Of a DNA stretch of 46,155 nt, positions 17,233 through 25,114 are shown piece after piece. The position numbers and the translations under genes were made by a program. The notes beneath the pieces were generated by a model. That model was not told the DNA's origin. It made no database searches and saw only the letters and a list, made by a program, of their open reading frames with translations. Source of the DNA: an uncultured Xanthomonas sp. (GTDB taxonomy: Bacteria > Pseudomonadota > Gammaproteobacteria > Xanthomonadales > Xanthomonadaceae); the NCBI GenBank assembly GCA_943912265.1, contig CALTTS010000021.1, forward strand, positions 1 to 46,155, written 5' to 3'. Every line of letters begins with the position of its first letter. Positions within the stretch are counted from its first letter, which is position 1.

Positions 17233-17829
17233 TCAGCGCGCGATTGCATCCTCACGCACGCTCGCCCGCCCCTGCCGGATCTCGAAGGTGAACGCATATT
17301 CCAGCGTCACCGGCACCGCCTCGACCGAGGCCGCATCGGCGCATTCGCCCGGGTCTCCGTCGCGCGGCCCGGCATCGGCGGCATAGCGGCAGAACGCGGC
17401 CGGCCGGTAACGCCACCCGGACAGCGTCGCGGTGACCGCCGCGAGCAGATCCGCGTTGGCCTGGTCACGGCCCGCCGCACATTCGGGACGATCCTCCAGT
17501 GCACGCGCCCACATCACGCCGCCGTCGGCGGCAATGGCCACGCGCGCGCAGACCGTGGTCGGCGCCAGTTCGGTACGGGCATCATCTTCGGCCAAGGCCG
17601 GCAGCGGTGCGGACAGCGGCACGGGCATCCGGAACAATTCGTGCGGACGCGGCGCGTAAGGCTCGATGCCGGCAGTTCCGGCCTGAGTCCGGTCCGGTTC
17701 CAGCAGACGCTGCCCCACGTGCTGCTCCAGCGCCGGCGGCGGATCGGCGGGCGCCGCGCGCGGTGCCTGCCCGACGCAGCCGGTGCAGGCTGCCGCCATC
17801 GTCACGAGAGCGAATGCACCGTATCTCAT
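17233..17829 (-). CDS. Small exported (probable lipo-) protein of the BlaI/M56 operon
   Basis: The 198-residue protein has an N-terminal export signal, MRYGAFALVTMAAACTGC, with cysteines at 15 and 18 and an imperfect lipobox. The rest contains four cysteines spaced as if paired (TTVCARV, DRPECAAG, AAFCRYA, PGECADA). It ends in a beta-rich segment (VPVTLEYAFTFEI) resembling TonB C-terminal-like folds, but I do not recognise a named family. Its ATG overlaps the stop of the M56-TonB gene by 4 bases (ATGA), so translation is coupled and a common function is likely. Confidence 0.75.
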   Translation of the reverse strand: MRYGAFALVTMAAACTGCVGQAPRAAPADPPPALEQHVGQRLLEPDRTQAGTAGIEPYAPRPHELFRMPVPLSAPLPALAEDDARTELAPTTVCARVAIAADGGVMWARALEDRPECAAGRDQANADLLAAVTATLSGWRYRPAAFCRYAADAGPRDGDPGECADAASVEAVPVTLEYAFTFEIRQGRASVREDAIAR

Positions 17830-19364
17830 CCCTGCGGCGCGTCGTCGATGGCGAAATCGATCGGTACCCGTACCCGGCCCGGTACCGGCTTGCCATCCTG
17901 GATGGCCGGCGCGAACCGCCATTGCCGCGCCGCAGCGACTGCCGCCTGCTCGAACACGCCCGTCGGCTCCGCCTTCTCCACTTGCACGTCGACGGGCTTG
18001 CCATCGGCGCCCACGTCGACGATCAGAACGACCTTGCCGCTTTGCCTGTTCGCCACCGCTTCGGCCGGGTATTTCGGCGGCGGCAACCGCGAGGCATCCA
18101 GCGCCGTCGTATCGGCAACCGCGGCGTTCCCGGTCGTGCCCGTCTGCGGGCCGGCCTCCACCGCATCCACCTGCAGGCCGAGGCGGAAGACCGACGCGCC
18201 ATCGCGGCTGCTGACGCCGATGGCGGCCTGCTTGCCCAGTGAAACCACCCGTTTCGGGCGAGCCATCGCTTCACCGCCGCGCCAGAGCTGTCCGTCGACG
18301 ACGACCCGACCGTCCTGTTCCGGCATCAGGCTGAACTTGCCGCGCCAACGCGCGGCACCTTCGCCGGCGGCGACCGAAAATGGCGCGCCGGCCTTTTCCT
18401 CGACCAGGAATTCGTGGCGTTCGCCGTCCACGTCCACCTGCATCGCCACCCGATAGCGCAGCGACGATTCCGCCGGCGGTCGCGCCGGCTGCGCCGACCA
18501 GGCCGAGAACCCGGCAGCCAGGCTCAGCACCAGCATGGCGCCCAGGCCGATGGCGCGACGTCGGCGCGGAGGCAAGGGTTGCTTCAACATGGCAATACGC
18601 GCCTTCAGCGATCGGGAACCGGACCAGTGGCAGCCAAGCGGCAGCGTGGCGCCGGCCAGTTGGGTTTTCAGCATCGCCATGCCATAGGCGCGACGACGGC
18701 CGGGATGCCGCGCCATCACCGCCGCATCGCAGGCCAGTTCCTGGTCGCGGCGGAAGCAATGCACGGCCAGGTGCAGCAGGGGGTTGAACCAGTACAGGCA
18801 ACCCAGCAGGGCCGCCAGTGCATTGGCATGCAGGTCGCCGCGGCGCAGGTGGATGCGTTCGTGGCGCAGCATCAGGGCACGCTCCTCGCGGGTGTAGCGC
18901 AATAGGAAGTCCGCCGGCAGCACGATCCGCGGTCGCAGCAGGCCCATGACCGCCGGCAACGCCCACTGCGTTTCGGCCCGGTACAGGCCGCGACCGTGCC
19001 GCCGCAGCAGCCCCAGCGCCTGCCGGAACCGGCATTGCCGCCAGCCCAGCCACACCGCCATCAGCACGGCTCCCGCGATCCAGAGCACTCCGATCCAGTC
19101 CGGCGACGGCAACGGGGCGGCCACCGCCGGCAACAACCGTGCCCCCGTGGAACCCGCGTGCCATGCCAACGCCTCGGTCACGGCCAGCGTCGGCGCCGGC
19201 AGCGATACCCCCAGCAGCACCGCCGGCACCAGTCCCCACGATGCATAGGCCGCCCCCGCGCCCAGCCATCGCCGCAGCGGACGACGCACCGCCAGCACCA
19301 GTCCACAGGCCAGGCTCGTGGCCGAGGTGGATGCGAACAGCCAGCCCGACAGGTCAGTGGCCAT
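17826..19364 (-). CDS. BlaR1-type M56 membrane metallopeptidase with C-terminal TonB-like domain
   Basis: The 512-residue product has hydrophobic segments near 12-27, 38-58, 90-107 and 271-290. The cytoplasmic zinc peptidase motif HERIH lies at 168-172, and a downstream ELACDAAV supplies the likely third ligand Glu209. After the last membrane segment is a periplasmic region with no penicillin-binding SxxK domain. It ends in a TonB-C-like domain (PPPKYPAEAVANRQSGKV onward). Thus it has the BlaR1/MecR1 protease module but a different sensor. It probably inactivates the adjacent BlaI-type repressor. It overlaps blaI by 11 bases. Confidence 0.88.
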   Translation of the reverse strand: MATDLSGWLFASTSATSLACGLVLAVRRPLRRWLGAGAAYASWGLVPAVLLGVSLPAPTLAVTEALAWHAGSTGARLLPAVAAPLPSPDWIGVLWIAGAVLMAVWLGWRQCRFRQALGLLRRHGRGLYRAETQWALPAVMGLLRPRIVLPADFLLRYTREERALMLRHERIHLRRGDLHANALAALLGCLYWFNPLLHLAVHCFRRDQELACDAAVMARHPGRRRAYGMAMLKTQLAGATLPLGCHWSGSRSLKARIAMLKQPLPPRRRRAIGLGAMLVLSLAAGFSAWSAQPARPPAESSLRYRVAMQVDVDGERHEFLVEEKAGAPFSVAAGEGAARWRGKFSLMPEQDGRVVVDGQLWRGGEAMARPKRVVSLGKQAAIGVSSRDGASVFRLGLQVDAVEAGPQTGTTGNAAVADTTALDASRLPPPKYPAEAVANRQSGKVVLIVDVGADGKPVDVQVEKAEPTGVFEQAAVAAARQWRFAPAIQDGKPVPGRVRVPIDFAIDDAPQG

Positions 19365-19722
19365 CGTCCAGTTCCGCGATCAGGCGTTTCAGCTCGGCGA
19401 TGTCGGCCGCGGACAGCTTTCCGCGCTCGCCGAAATGGGCCACCAGCGGCGCGACCCGTCCGCCGAAAAGGCGTTCCAGCAGGCTTTCGCTCTGCTGCTG
19501 TACCCACGTTTCGCGTTCGAGCACCGGCGAATACAGGTAACGCCGGCCGTCCCTCATCGCGCTGATCGCGCCCTTGTTGAGCAGCCGGTTGAGCAGGGTC
19601 TTGATGGTCGGGGCCGCCCAGCCCGTCGACTCGGCCAACTCGGCTACGATCTCATCCGCACTGCGCGGATGGCGCTGCCATAGGACGTCCATCACCATCG
19701 ATTCGGCTTCGCTGACCGGCAT
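19354..19722 (-). CDS. BlaI/MecI-family transcriptional repressor
   Basis: This 122-residue winged-helix repressor starts MPVSEAESMVMDVLWQRHPR. The DNA-binding domain (residues about 5-70) includes WAAPTIKTLLNRLLNKGAIS, and a C-terminal dimerisation helix region ends LIAELDDGH. I chose the ATG at 19722. Forty in-frame codons upstream would run through the promoter and operator and are unlikely to be translated. In the BlaI/BlaR1 paradigm the M56 protease cleaves the repressor; the partner is encoded immediately downstream. A BlaI-type palindrome overlaps its own -10, so autoregulation is predicted. Confidence 0.92.
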   Translation of the reverse strand: MPVSEAESMVMDVLWQRHPRSADEIVAELAESTGWAAPTIKTLLNRLLNKGAISAMRDGRRYLYSPVLERETWVQQQSESLLERLFGGRVAPLVAHFGERGKLSAADIAELKRLIAELDDGH

Positions 19723-19733
19723 GCGTTTACGCC

Positions 19734-19776
19734 TGTAATTTTCCTCGATTACAGATGTAAATCTTCCCGGCGTCAA
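19734..19776 (-). promoter_or_regulatory. blaI operon promoter with overlapping BlaI-type operator
   Basis: Minus-strand -35 TTGACG (19771-19776), a 17-base spacer and -10 TGTAAT (19748-19753). The palindrome TTACA-GA-TGTAA (19749-19760) lies across the spacer end and the -10, and contains the TACA/TGTA core of BlaI/MecI operators. A second TGTAAT at 19734-19739 forms an inverted repeat with 19748-19753 around the start point. Repressor bound here would block RNA polymerase. Confidence 0.75.
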
Positions 19777-19806
19777 GCCCGCCCCGACAAATGCCATGCC
19801 CGGAAC

Positions 19807-19837
19807 GACGAAGGCCGGCATCGCGCCGGCCTTCGTC
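19807..19837 (-). terminator. Terminator-like hairpin after tkt
   Basis: A perfect 13-bp stem (19807-19819 with 19825-19837) and 5-base loop begin 26 bases past the tkt stop. The minus-strand tail is GTTCCGGG, without a proper U-run. It probably separates tkt from the BlaI operon. Confidence 0.55.
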
Positions 19838-19863
19838 CGCACCGCGTCGAACGGCGCTCCGGC

Positions 19864-21864
19864 TTACAGCGCCTTCGCCGCCTGCACCACGTGCTCGGCG
19901 GTGATGCCGAAGTGCTTGTACAGCACGTCGGCCGGGGCCGAGGCGCCGAAGCTGTCGATGCCGATCACCGCGCCGTCCAGGCCGACATACTGGCGCCAGA
20001 AGCCGGTGACGCCGGCCTCCACCGCCACGCGCTTGCGCACCGCCGCCGGCAGCACCGATTCGCGGTAGGCCGCGTCCTGGCGGTCGAACACGTCGGTGGA
20101 CGGCATCGACACCACGCGCGTGGCGATGCCTTCGTCCTGCAGCGTCTGCCGTGCCTGCACCGCCAGCCCGACTTCCGAGCCGGTGGCGATCAGGATCACC
20201 TCCGGCGCGCCGCCCGCGGCCTCGGCCAGCACGTAGCCGCCGCGCTCGATCTGCCGGACCTGCGCCTCGCTGCGCGGCTGGTGCGGCAGGTTCTGGCGGC
20301 TGAACACCAGGCAGCTCGGGCCTTCGCTGCGGGCGATGGCGGCCTTCCAGCTCACCGCGGATTCCACCGCGTCGCACGGGCGCCACACGTCGTTGTTGGG
20401 GATGTAGCGCAGCGAGGCCAGGTGCTCGACCGGCTGGTGGGTGGGGCCGTCCTCGCCCAGGCCGATGGAATCGTGGGTGTAGACGTGGATCGCATGCGCC
20501 GGGATCAGCGCGCTCATGCGCAGCGCGTTGCGCGCGTAGTCGGAGAACACCAGGAAGGTGGCGTCGAACGGGATGAAGCCGCCGTGCAGCGCCAGGCCGT
20601 TGGCGATGGCGCTCATGCCGAACTCGCGCACGCCGTAGTGGACGTAGTTGGCGTTGGGGCCGGGCCGGGTCACCGAGGTGCTGGCCTTCCACAGCGTCAG
20701 GTTGGAGTGCGCCAGGTCGGCCGAGCCGCCGACGATTTCCGGCAGCAGCGGCGCGAACACCTCGATGGCGTTCTGCGAAGCCTTGCGCGAAGCGATGCTC
20801 GGGCCTTCGGCCTGCACCCGGGCGATGAAGGCGTCGGCCTGGGTGAGGAAATCCGCCGGCAGCTCGCCGTTCTGGCGGCGCAGGAATTCGGCGGCCTCGG
20901 CCGGGAACTGCGCGGCATAGGCGTCGAACGCCGCCTGCCAGGCCTGCTCGCGGGCGGCGCCGGCAGCCTTGGCATCCCACGCGGCGTAGATATCCTCCGG
21001 CACCTCGAACGGGCCATAGGGCCAGCCCAGCTCCTTGCGCGCGGCTTCCAGCTCGTCCTTGCCCAGCGGTGCGCCGTGCGCGGATTCCTTGCCGGCCTTG
21101 TTCGGCGAGCCGAAGCCGATCACGGTGCGGCAGCAGATCAGGCTCGGCTTGCCGGTCTCGGCCGTGGCGGCCTCGATCGCGGCGGCGATGGCCTCGGCGT
21201 CATGGCCGTCCACGCCGCGGATCACGTGCCAGCCGTAGGCCTCGAAGCGGGCCGGGGTGTCGTCGGTGAACCAGCCGTCGGTGTTGCCGTCGATGGAGAT
21301 GTGGTTGTCGTCCCAGAAGCAGGTCAGCTTGCCCAGCCCCCAGGTGCCGGCCAGCGAGGCGGCCTCGTGCGAAATGCCTTCCATCAGGCAGCCGTCGCCG
21401 AGGAACACCCAGGTGCGGTGGTCGACGATGTCGAAGCCGGGGCGGTTGAAGCGCTCCGCCAGCAGCTTCTCGGCCAGGGCGAAGCCCACGGCGTTGGCCA
21501 CGCCCTGGCCGAGCGGGCCGGTGGTGGTTTCCACCCCGGGCGTGTCGCGGCGCTCGGGGTGGCCGGGCGTCTTGCTGTGCAGCTGGCGGAAGTGCCGGAG
21601 ATCGTCCACCGACAGGTCGTAGCCGGACAGGTGCAGCAGCGCGTACTGCAGCATCGAGCCGTGGCCGTTGGACAGCACGAAGCGGTCGCGGTCGGCCCAC
21701 TTCGGGTTGCCCGGGTTGTGGCGGTAGAAGCGGCGCCACAGCACTTCGGCGATGTCGGCCATGCCCATCGGCATGCCGGGATGGCCGGAATTGGCGGCCT
21801 GCACCGCGTCGGCGGCGAGGAAACGGATGGCGTTGGCGAGCTGGCGTTCGGTGGGCTGCGTCAT
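19864..21864 (-). CDS. tkt: Transketolase
   Basis: Thiamine-diphosphate enzyme moving two-carbon units between sugar phosphates in the non-oxidative pentose phosphate pathway. The 666-residue product has the family length and starts MTQPTERQLANAIRFLAADA. His in NSGHPGMPMGMADIAEVL and the ThDP motif GDGCLMEGISHEAA are visible, followed by the pyrimidine-binding domain and the C-terminal domain (ILIATGSEVGLAVQA). An upstream in-frame start at 21924 would extend through the GACAAT promoter candidate, so I prefer 21864. Confidence 0.97.
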   Translation of the reverse strand: MTQPTERQLANAIRFLAADAVQAANSGHPGMPMGMADIAEVLWRRFYRHNPGNPKWADRDRFVLSNGHGSMLQYALLHLSGYDLSVDDLRHFRQLHSKTPGHPERRDTPGVETTTGPLGQGVANAVGFALAEKLLAERFNRPGFDIVDHRTWVFLGDGCLMEGISHEAASLAGTWGLGKLTCFWDDNHISIDGNTDGWFTDDTPARFEAYGWHVIRGVDGHDAEAIAAAIEAATAETGKPSLICCRTVIGFGSPNKAGKESAHGAPLGKDELEAARKELGWPYGPFEVPEDIYAAWDAKAAGAAREQAWQAAFDAYAAQFPAEAAEFLRRQNGELPADFLTQADAFIARVQAEGPSIASRKASQNAIEVFAPLLPEIVGGSADLAHSNLTLWKASTSVTRPGPNANYVHYGVREFGMSAIANGLALHGGFIPFDATFLVFSDYARNALRMSALIPAHAIHVYTHDSIGLGEDGPTHQPVEHLASLRYIPNNDVWRPCDAVESAVSWKAAIARSEGPSCLVFSRQNLPHQPRSEAQVRQIERGGYVLAEAAGGAPEVILIATGSEVGLAVQARQTLQDEGIATRVVSMPSTDVFDRQDAAYRESVLPAAVRKRVAVEAGVTGFWRQYVGLDGAVIGIDSFGASAPADVLYKHFGITAEHVVQAAKAL

Positions 21865-21914
21865 GGCGGGGCGTCGGGATTCTTCGGAAGCGCCCGCCGG
21901 GCTGCGGGCCGCCC

Positions 21915-21943
21915 ATTGTCCCACCCCCGCCCGGCGCTGTCGC
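21915..21943 (-). promoter_or_regulatory. Candidate sigma-70 promoter of tkt
   Basis: Minus-strand -35 GCGACA (21938-21943), a 17-base spacer and -10 GACAAT (21915-21920), 51 bases before the ATG. The -10 with its context (GGACAATGG) is nearly identical to that of pgk. Confidence 0.45.
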
Positions 21944-21954
21944 GGTTGCGGCCC

Positions 21955-23268
21955 TCAGCCGGCGCTGCTAGAGGCCTCGGATGGCGCGTCCGCCTCGCCC
22001 CGGGACACCACCGTGGCCAGCATCAGGTCGCCGGTGACGTTGAGCGTGGTGCGGCACATGTCCAGGAAACGGTCCACGCCGAGGATGATGCCGATGCCTT
22101 CCGGCGGTACCCCGACCATCGCGCAGATCAACGCCACCACCGGCAGCGAACCGGCCGGCACGCCGGCGGTGCCGATGCCGCCGAGGATGCACACGAACAT
22201 CACCGTGAACTGCTGGCCCAGGCTCAGGTCGACGTTGAAGAACTGGGCCAGGAACAGCACCGTCACGCCCTCGAACAGGGCGGTGCCGTTCTGGTTGGCG
22301 GTGGCGCCGACGGTCAGCACGAAGCGCGACACCTTGTTCGGCAGCCTGAGGTTCTGCTCGGCCACGCGCAGCGAGGTGGGCAACGTGGCATTGCTGGAGG
22401 CGGTGGAAAACGCCATCAGCATCACTTCCTGCACCTGCCGGAACCACTGCCGCGGCGACCAGCCGGCCAGCCGCAGCAGTGCCGAATACACCACGAACAG
22501 GTGCAGCGCCAGCGCCAGCACCACCACCCCGACGTAGGCGCCGAGCTTGTACAGCAGCTCCCAGCCGAACAGCGCGGCGAGGTTGAACATGAAGCAGAAC
22601 ACCGCGTACGGCGCCAGCCGGATCACCAGCCCGATCAAGGTCATCGAGATCTCGAACAGGCCCTCGATGGCGCGCTTGAACGTGCCGGTGTTGTCGCTGT
22701 TGGTCAGCACCAGGCCCACGCCGACCATCAGCGCGAAGAACATCACCGCGAGGATCTCGTTGTTGCTGGCCGCGGCGAACACGTTGTCCGGCACGATCGA
22801 CAGCAGCATCTTCACCCCGCCCGGCTGCTCGGTAGTGCGGCTGACGATGGCGTGGGCGCGCTCGGAGCCGGCCTCCAGCATCTGCTGCGCGACGGCCGGG
22901 TCGATGCCCGCGCCGGGGCGCAGCCAGTTCACCAGCAGCAGGCCGATCAGTACCGCGATGCCCGAGACCACCACGGTGTAGCCCAGCGTCTTCCAGCCGA
23001 TGCGGCCGAGCGCGCGGATGTCGCCCATCTCGGCCACGCCGACCACCAGCGCCGAGAACAGCAGCGGGATCACCAGCATGAAGATCAGCCGCAGGAACAG
23101 CGTGCCGGCCGGCTGGGTGACGTTGCCGGTGAGCCACTGCACCCAGCCGGCATCGGCGCCGACGCCGGCATGCACCGCCAGGCCGAGGACGAGGCCGGCG
23201 AGGAAGCCGATCAGCATCTTCCAGTGCAGCGGCAGGCGGTGCGGAGGCGTGGCGGCGGAGATCGTCAT
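21955..23268 (-). CDS. Dicarboxylate/amino acid:cation symporter (DAACS family)
   Basis: The 437-residue inner-membrane transporter has about eight membrane helices plus re-entrant loops. Family signatures are the serine-rich loop MAFSTASSNATLPTSLR and the sodium/substrate motif TVGATANQNGTALFEG, where classical members carry NMDGT. A later substrate-site segment reads GVDRFLDMCRTTLNVTGD. Both GltP/GltT-like glutamate/aspartate and DctA-like C4-dicarboxylate carriers fit, so no gene name is given. The start MTISAATPPHRLPLHWKM at 23268 follows a TACTCT box 31 bases upstream. It lies between tkt and the Bat operon, separated from both by about 90 bases. Confidence 0.88.
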   Translation of the reverse strand: MTISAATPPHRLPLHWKMLIGFLAGLVLGLAVHAGVGADAGWVQWLTGNVTQPAGTLFLRLIFMLVIPLLFSALVVGVAEMGDIRALGRIGWKTLGYTVVVSGIAVLIGLLLVNWLRPGAGIDPAVAQQMLEAGSERAHAIVSRTTEQPGGVKMLLSIVPDNVFAAASNNEILAVMFFALMVGVGLVLTNSDNTGTFKRAIEGLFEISMTLIGLVIRLAPYAVFCFMFNLAALFGWELLYKLGAYVGVVVLALALHLFVVYSALLRLAGWSPRQWFRQVQEVMLMAFSTASSNATLPTSLRVAEQNLRLPNKVSRFVLTVGATANQNGTALFEGVTVLFLAQFFNVDLSLGQQFTVMFVCILGGIGTAGVPAGSLPVVALICAMVGVPPEGIGIILGVDRFLDMCRTTLNVTGDLMLATVVSRGEADAPSEASSSAG

Positions 23269-23359
23269 GCGGCGTCGGCTCGGGCGTGGGGGACGGCCGA
23301 GAGTAGCAAACCCGGCCGCGCGGCCCGCCGCCCGCGGCAGCGACGACCCGCGAACGGCA

Positions 23360-25114
23360 TCAGCGCCGCGGGTACAGCGGCGGCAATTCGCCCTCCGGCC
23401 GGGGCGGCGCGGCCGTCTTCCAGCGCGGCCCCTGCCGGAACGCCGCGCGCAAGGCCTGCCGCGCCTGCGCCACGTCGCCGTCGCGCCACTGCGCGCGGCC
23501 GAGATGCTCGACCGCCGCCCGCTGGTCCGGGTCGGCGAGTTCGGCGCATACGGCATCCATGTCCGGCAACGGCGGCGCGTGCATGCGCCGCAGCACTTCG
23601 CCGACCTCGGCCAGTCCGGCACTGTCGAGCGCGCGCCGGAGGTCGGCCAGGGTGTGCGTGGCCTGCGGCGCCGCGGCCGGGCCGGGGACCGCCGCCACGG
23701 CCCCGCGCGCGCGCCGTCCGCGCACCGCCCATGCCAGCGTCAGCAGCCACAGCACGGCGAAAGCGCCGGCCAGCGCGATCCACGGCCACGCGGCATGCGC
23801 GGAAGCCGCCGGCGCATCGCCCGCCGGTGCCGCGGCCGCAAGCCCGGGCACCGCGGCGGCCGGCGCGACCGAGGACACGGCCGCGTCGGCGCCCACTTGC
23901 AGGGACAGGTCGGGCAGGCGCGCGCTGCGCGCCGCCGCGTCATGCACGCTCCACCAGTCGATGCCGATGCCCGGCACGGTCAGCCGCCCCGGGCCCGCCG
24001 GCACCACCGAATAGCGCCGGGTCACCGTCACCACCGGCGAACCGTCGACGAAGCGTTCGTCGTACTGCGCCGGCTCCGGGAACACCTGCGCCCCGGCGAC
24101 CGCCGGCACCGGCAGTTCCGGCATCTGCGCGCGGGTGGCGCCGGTGGCCACCGCCTCGATCGAGAACGTCGCCGCCTGCCCGGCCTGCACCGCCTGCGGC
24201 GTGGCGACATAGCGCAGGCGCAGGTCGCGCAGCGGCAACCACGGCTGCGGCGCGGCGGCCGGCACCGGCCGCACCTCCAGCGCCCGCGCCACGCTGGCGG
24301 CATGCAGCTCGCCCCGCGCGTTGCCGAAGAAATCGCCGAACACGCCGCCGGCACCCTGCCCGGCGAAACGCGCCGCCGGCAGTACCAGTCGGCCGCTGCG
24401 GTCCGGGATCAGCAGGAAGCGCCGCTCGATCACGTTGTAGAGCCGGCCGCCGATCTCGCGCCGGCCCGGCACGTCCTCGCCGACGCGCTGCAGCGAGGCG
24501 CCGGCCGGCGCGTCGAGGTCGAGCTGGCCCGAGGCCAGCGGCACCGCGTAATAGAACCGCAGGGTCACGCCGACGCTCTGCTGCACGTACGGCGCCGGGT
24601 CGTCCACGACGGTCTGCACGTACACGTCCTCGCGCCCGCTCGGGCCACCCTGCCCCGCCGTGGCCGGCGCCGGCGTCGCCGCCACGGCCGCGGCGCCTTC
24701 GACGGACAGCGCAAGCGGCGCGGTGCGGTCGCGGCCGACCTGCAGCGCCGGCACCTGCAGCGTGCCGGCGCGGCGCGGGGTGAGCTGCACCTCGTACACG
24801 GCGCTGGACGAAACGCGGCCGTTGGCCACCTGCATCTGCCGGCGGGTGGTGGTGTCGGACAGCGCGAAATCGGCACGCAGCGGCGCGAAATCCGGCGCCG
24901 ACGGGCCGTCGCTGCGGACTTCGAGCATCACCGATTCGCCCAGCGCGATGCGGTTGCGCTCGAGCGTGGCGGTGGTGGCCGCCGATGCGATGGCGGCGAA
25001 CCCGGCCAGCACGGCCATGCATGCCCATGCCGCCAGTGCACGCGCCACCGGCGCCCGGCCGTGGCCACGGCGCACGGCCGGGGAAATCGCGGCATTGAAG
25101 ATCGATCGCGGCAT
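23360..25114 (-). CDS. batD: BatD-family exported protein, last gene of the Bat operon
   Basis: The 584-residue product has an N-terminal signal/anchor (about residues 25-45, ending AIASA) and repeated beta-sandwich domains (ATLERNRIALGESVMLEV is typical of BatD domain 1). A C-terminal transmembrane helix (WPWIALAGAFAVLWLLTLAW, about 445-465) precedes a cytoplasmic tail ending in Pro-rich sequence. BatD proteins work with VWA-domain BatA and BatB at the inner membrane; in other bacteria Bat genes are linked to oxidative-stress tolerance and envelope integrity. Its ATG directly abuts the TAG of the batB/C gene, so the two are translationally linked. Confidence 0.85.
   Translation of the reverse strand: MPRSIFNAAISPAVRRGHGRAPVARALAAWACMAVLAGFAAIASAATTATLERNRIALGESVMLEVRSDGPSAPDFAPLRADFALSDTTTRRQMQVANGRVSSSAVYEVQLTPRRAGTLQVPALQVGRDRTAPLALSVEGAAAVAATPAPATAGQGGPSGREDVYVQTVVDDPAPYVQQSVGVTLRFYYAVPLASGQLDLDAPAGASLQRVGEDVPGRREIGGRLYNVIERRFLLIPDRSGRLVLPAARFAGQGAGGVFGDFFGNARGELHAASVARALEVRPVPAAAPQPWLPLRDLRLRYVATPQAVQAGQAATFSIEAVATGATRAQMPELPVPAVAGAQVFPEPAQYDERFVDGSPVVTVTRRYSVVPAGPGRLTVPGIGIDWWSVHDAAARSARLPDLSLQVGADAAVSSVAPAAAVPGLAAAAPAGDAPAASAHAAWPWIALAGAFAVLWLLTLAWAVRGRRARGAVAAVPGPAAAPQATHTLADLRRALDSAGLAEVGEVLRRMHAPPLPDMDAVCAELADPDQRAAVEHLGRAQWRDGDVAQARQALRAAFRQGPRWKTAAPPRPEGELPPLYPRR

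Noticed and set aside
19723..19842. Extended N-terminus of the BlaI homologue starting at 19842
   Set aside because: It would translate the promoter and operator; MPVSEAESMVMDVLW is the normal family start.
19891..24783. 1630-codon open frame opposite tkt, the symporter and batD
   Set aside because: Spans three unrelated genes on the other strand with no ribosome-binding site or domain; composition is that of a shadow frame. The same applies to 8413-12207 and 23000-26953 (plus) and 35642-38638 (minus).
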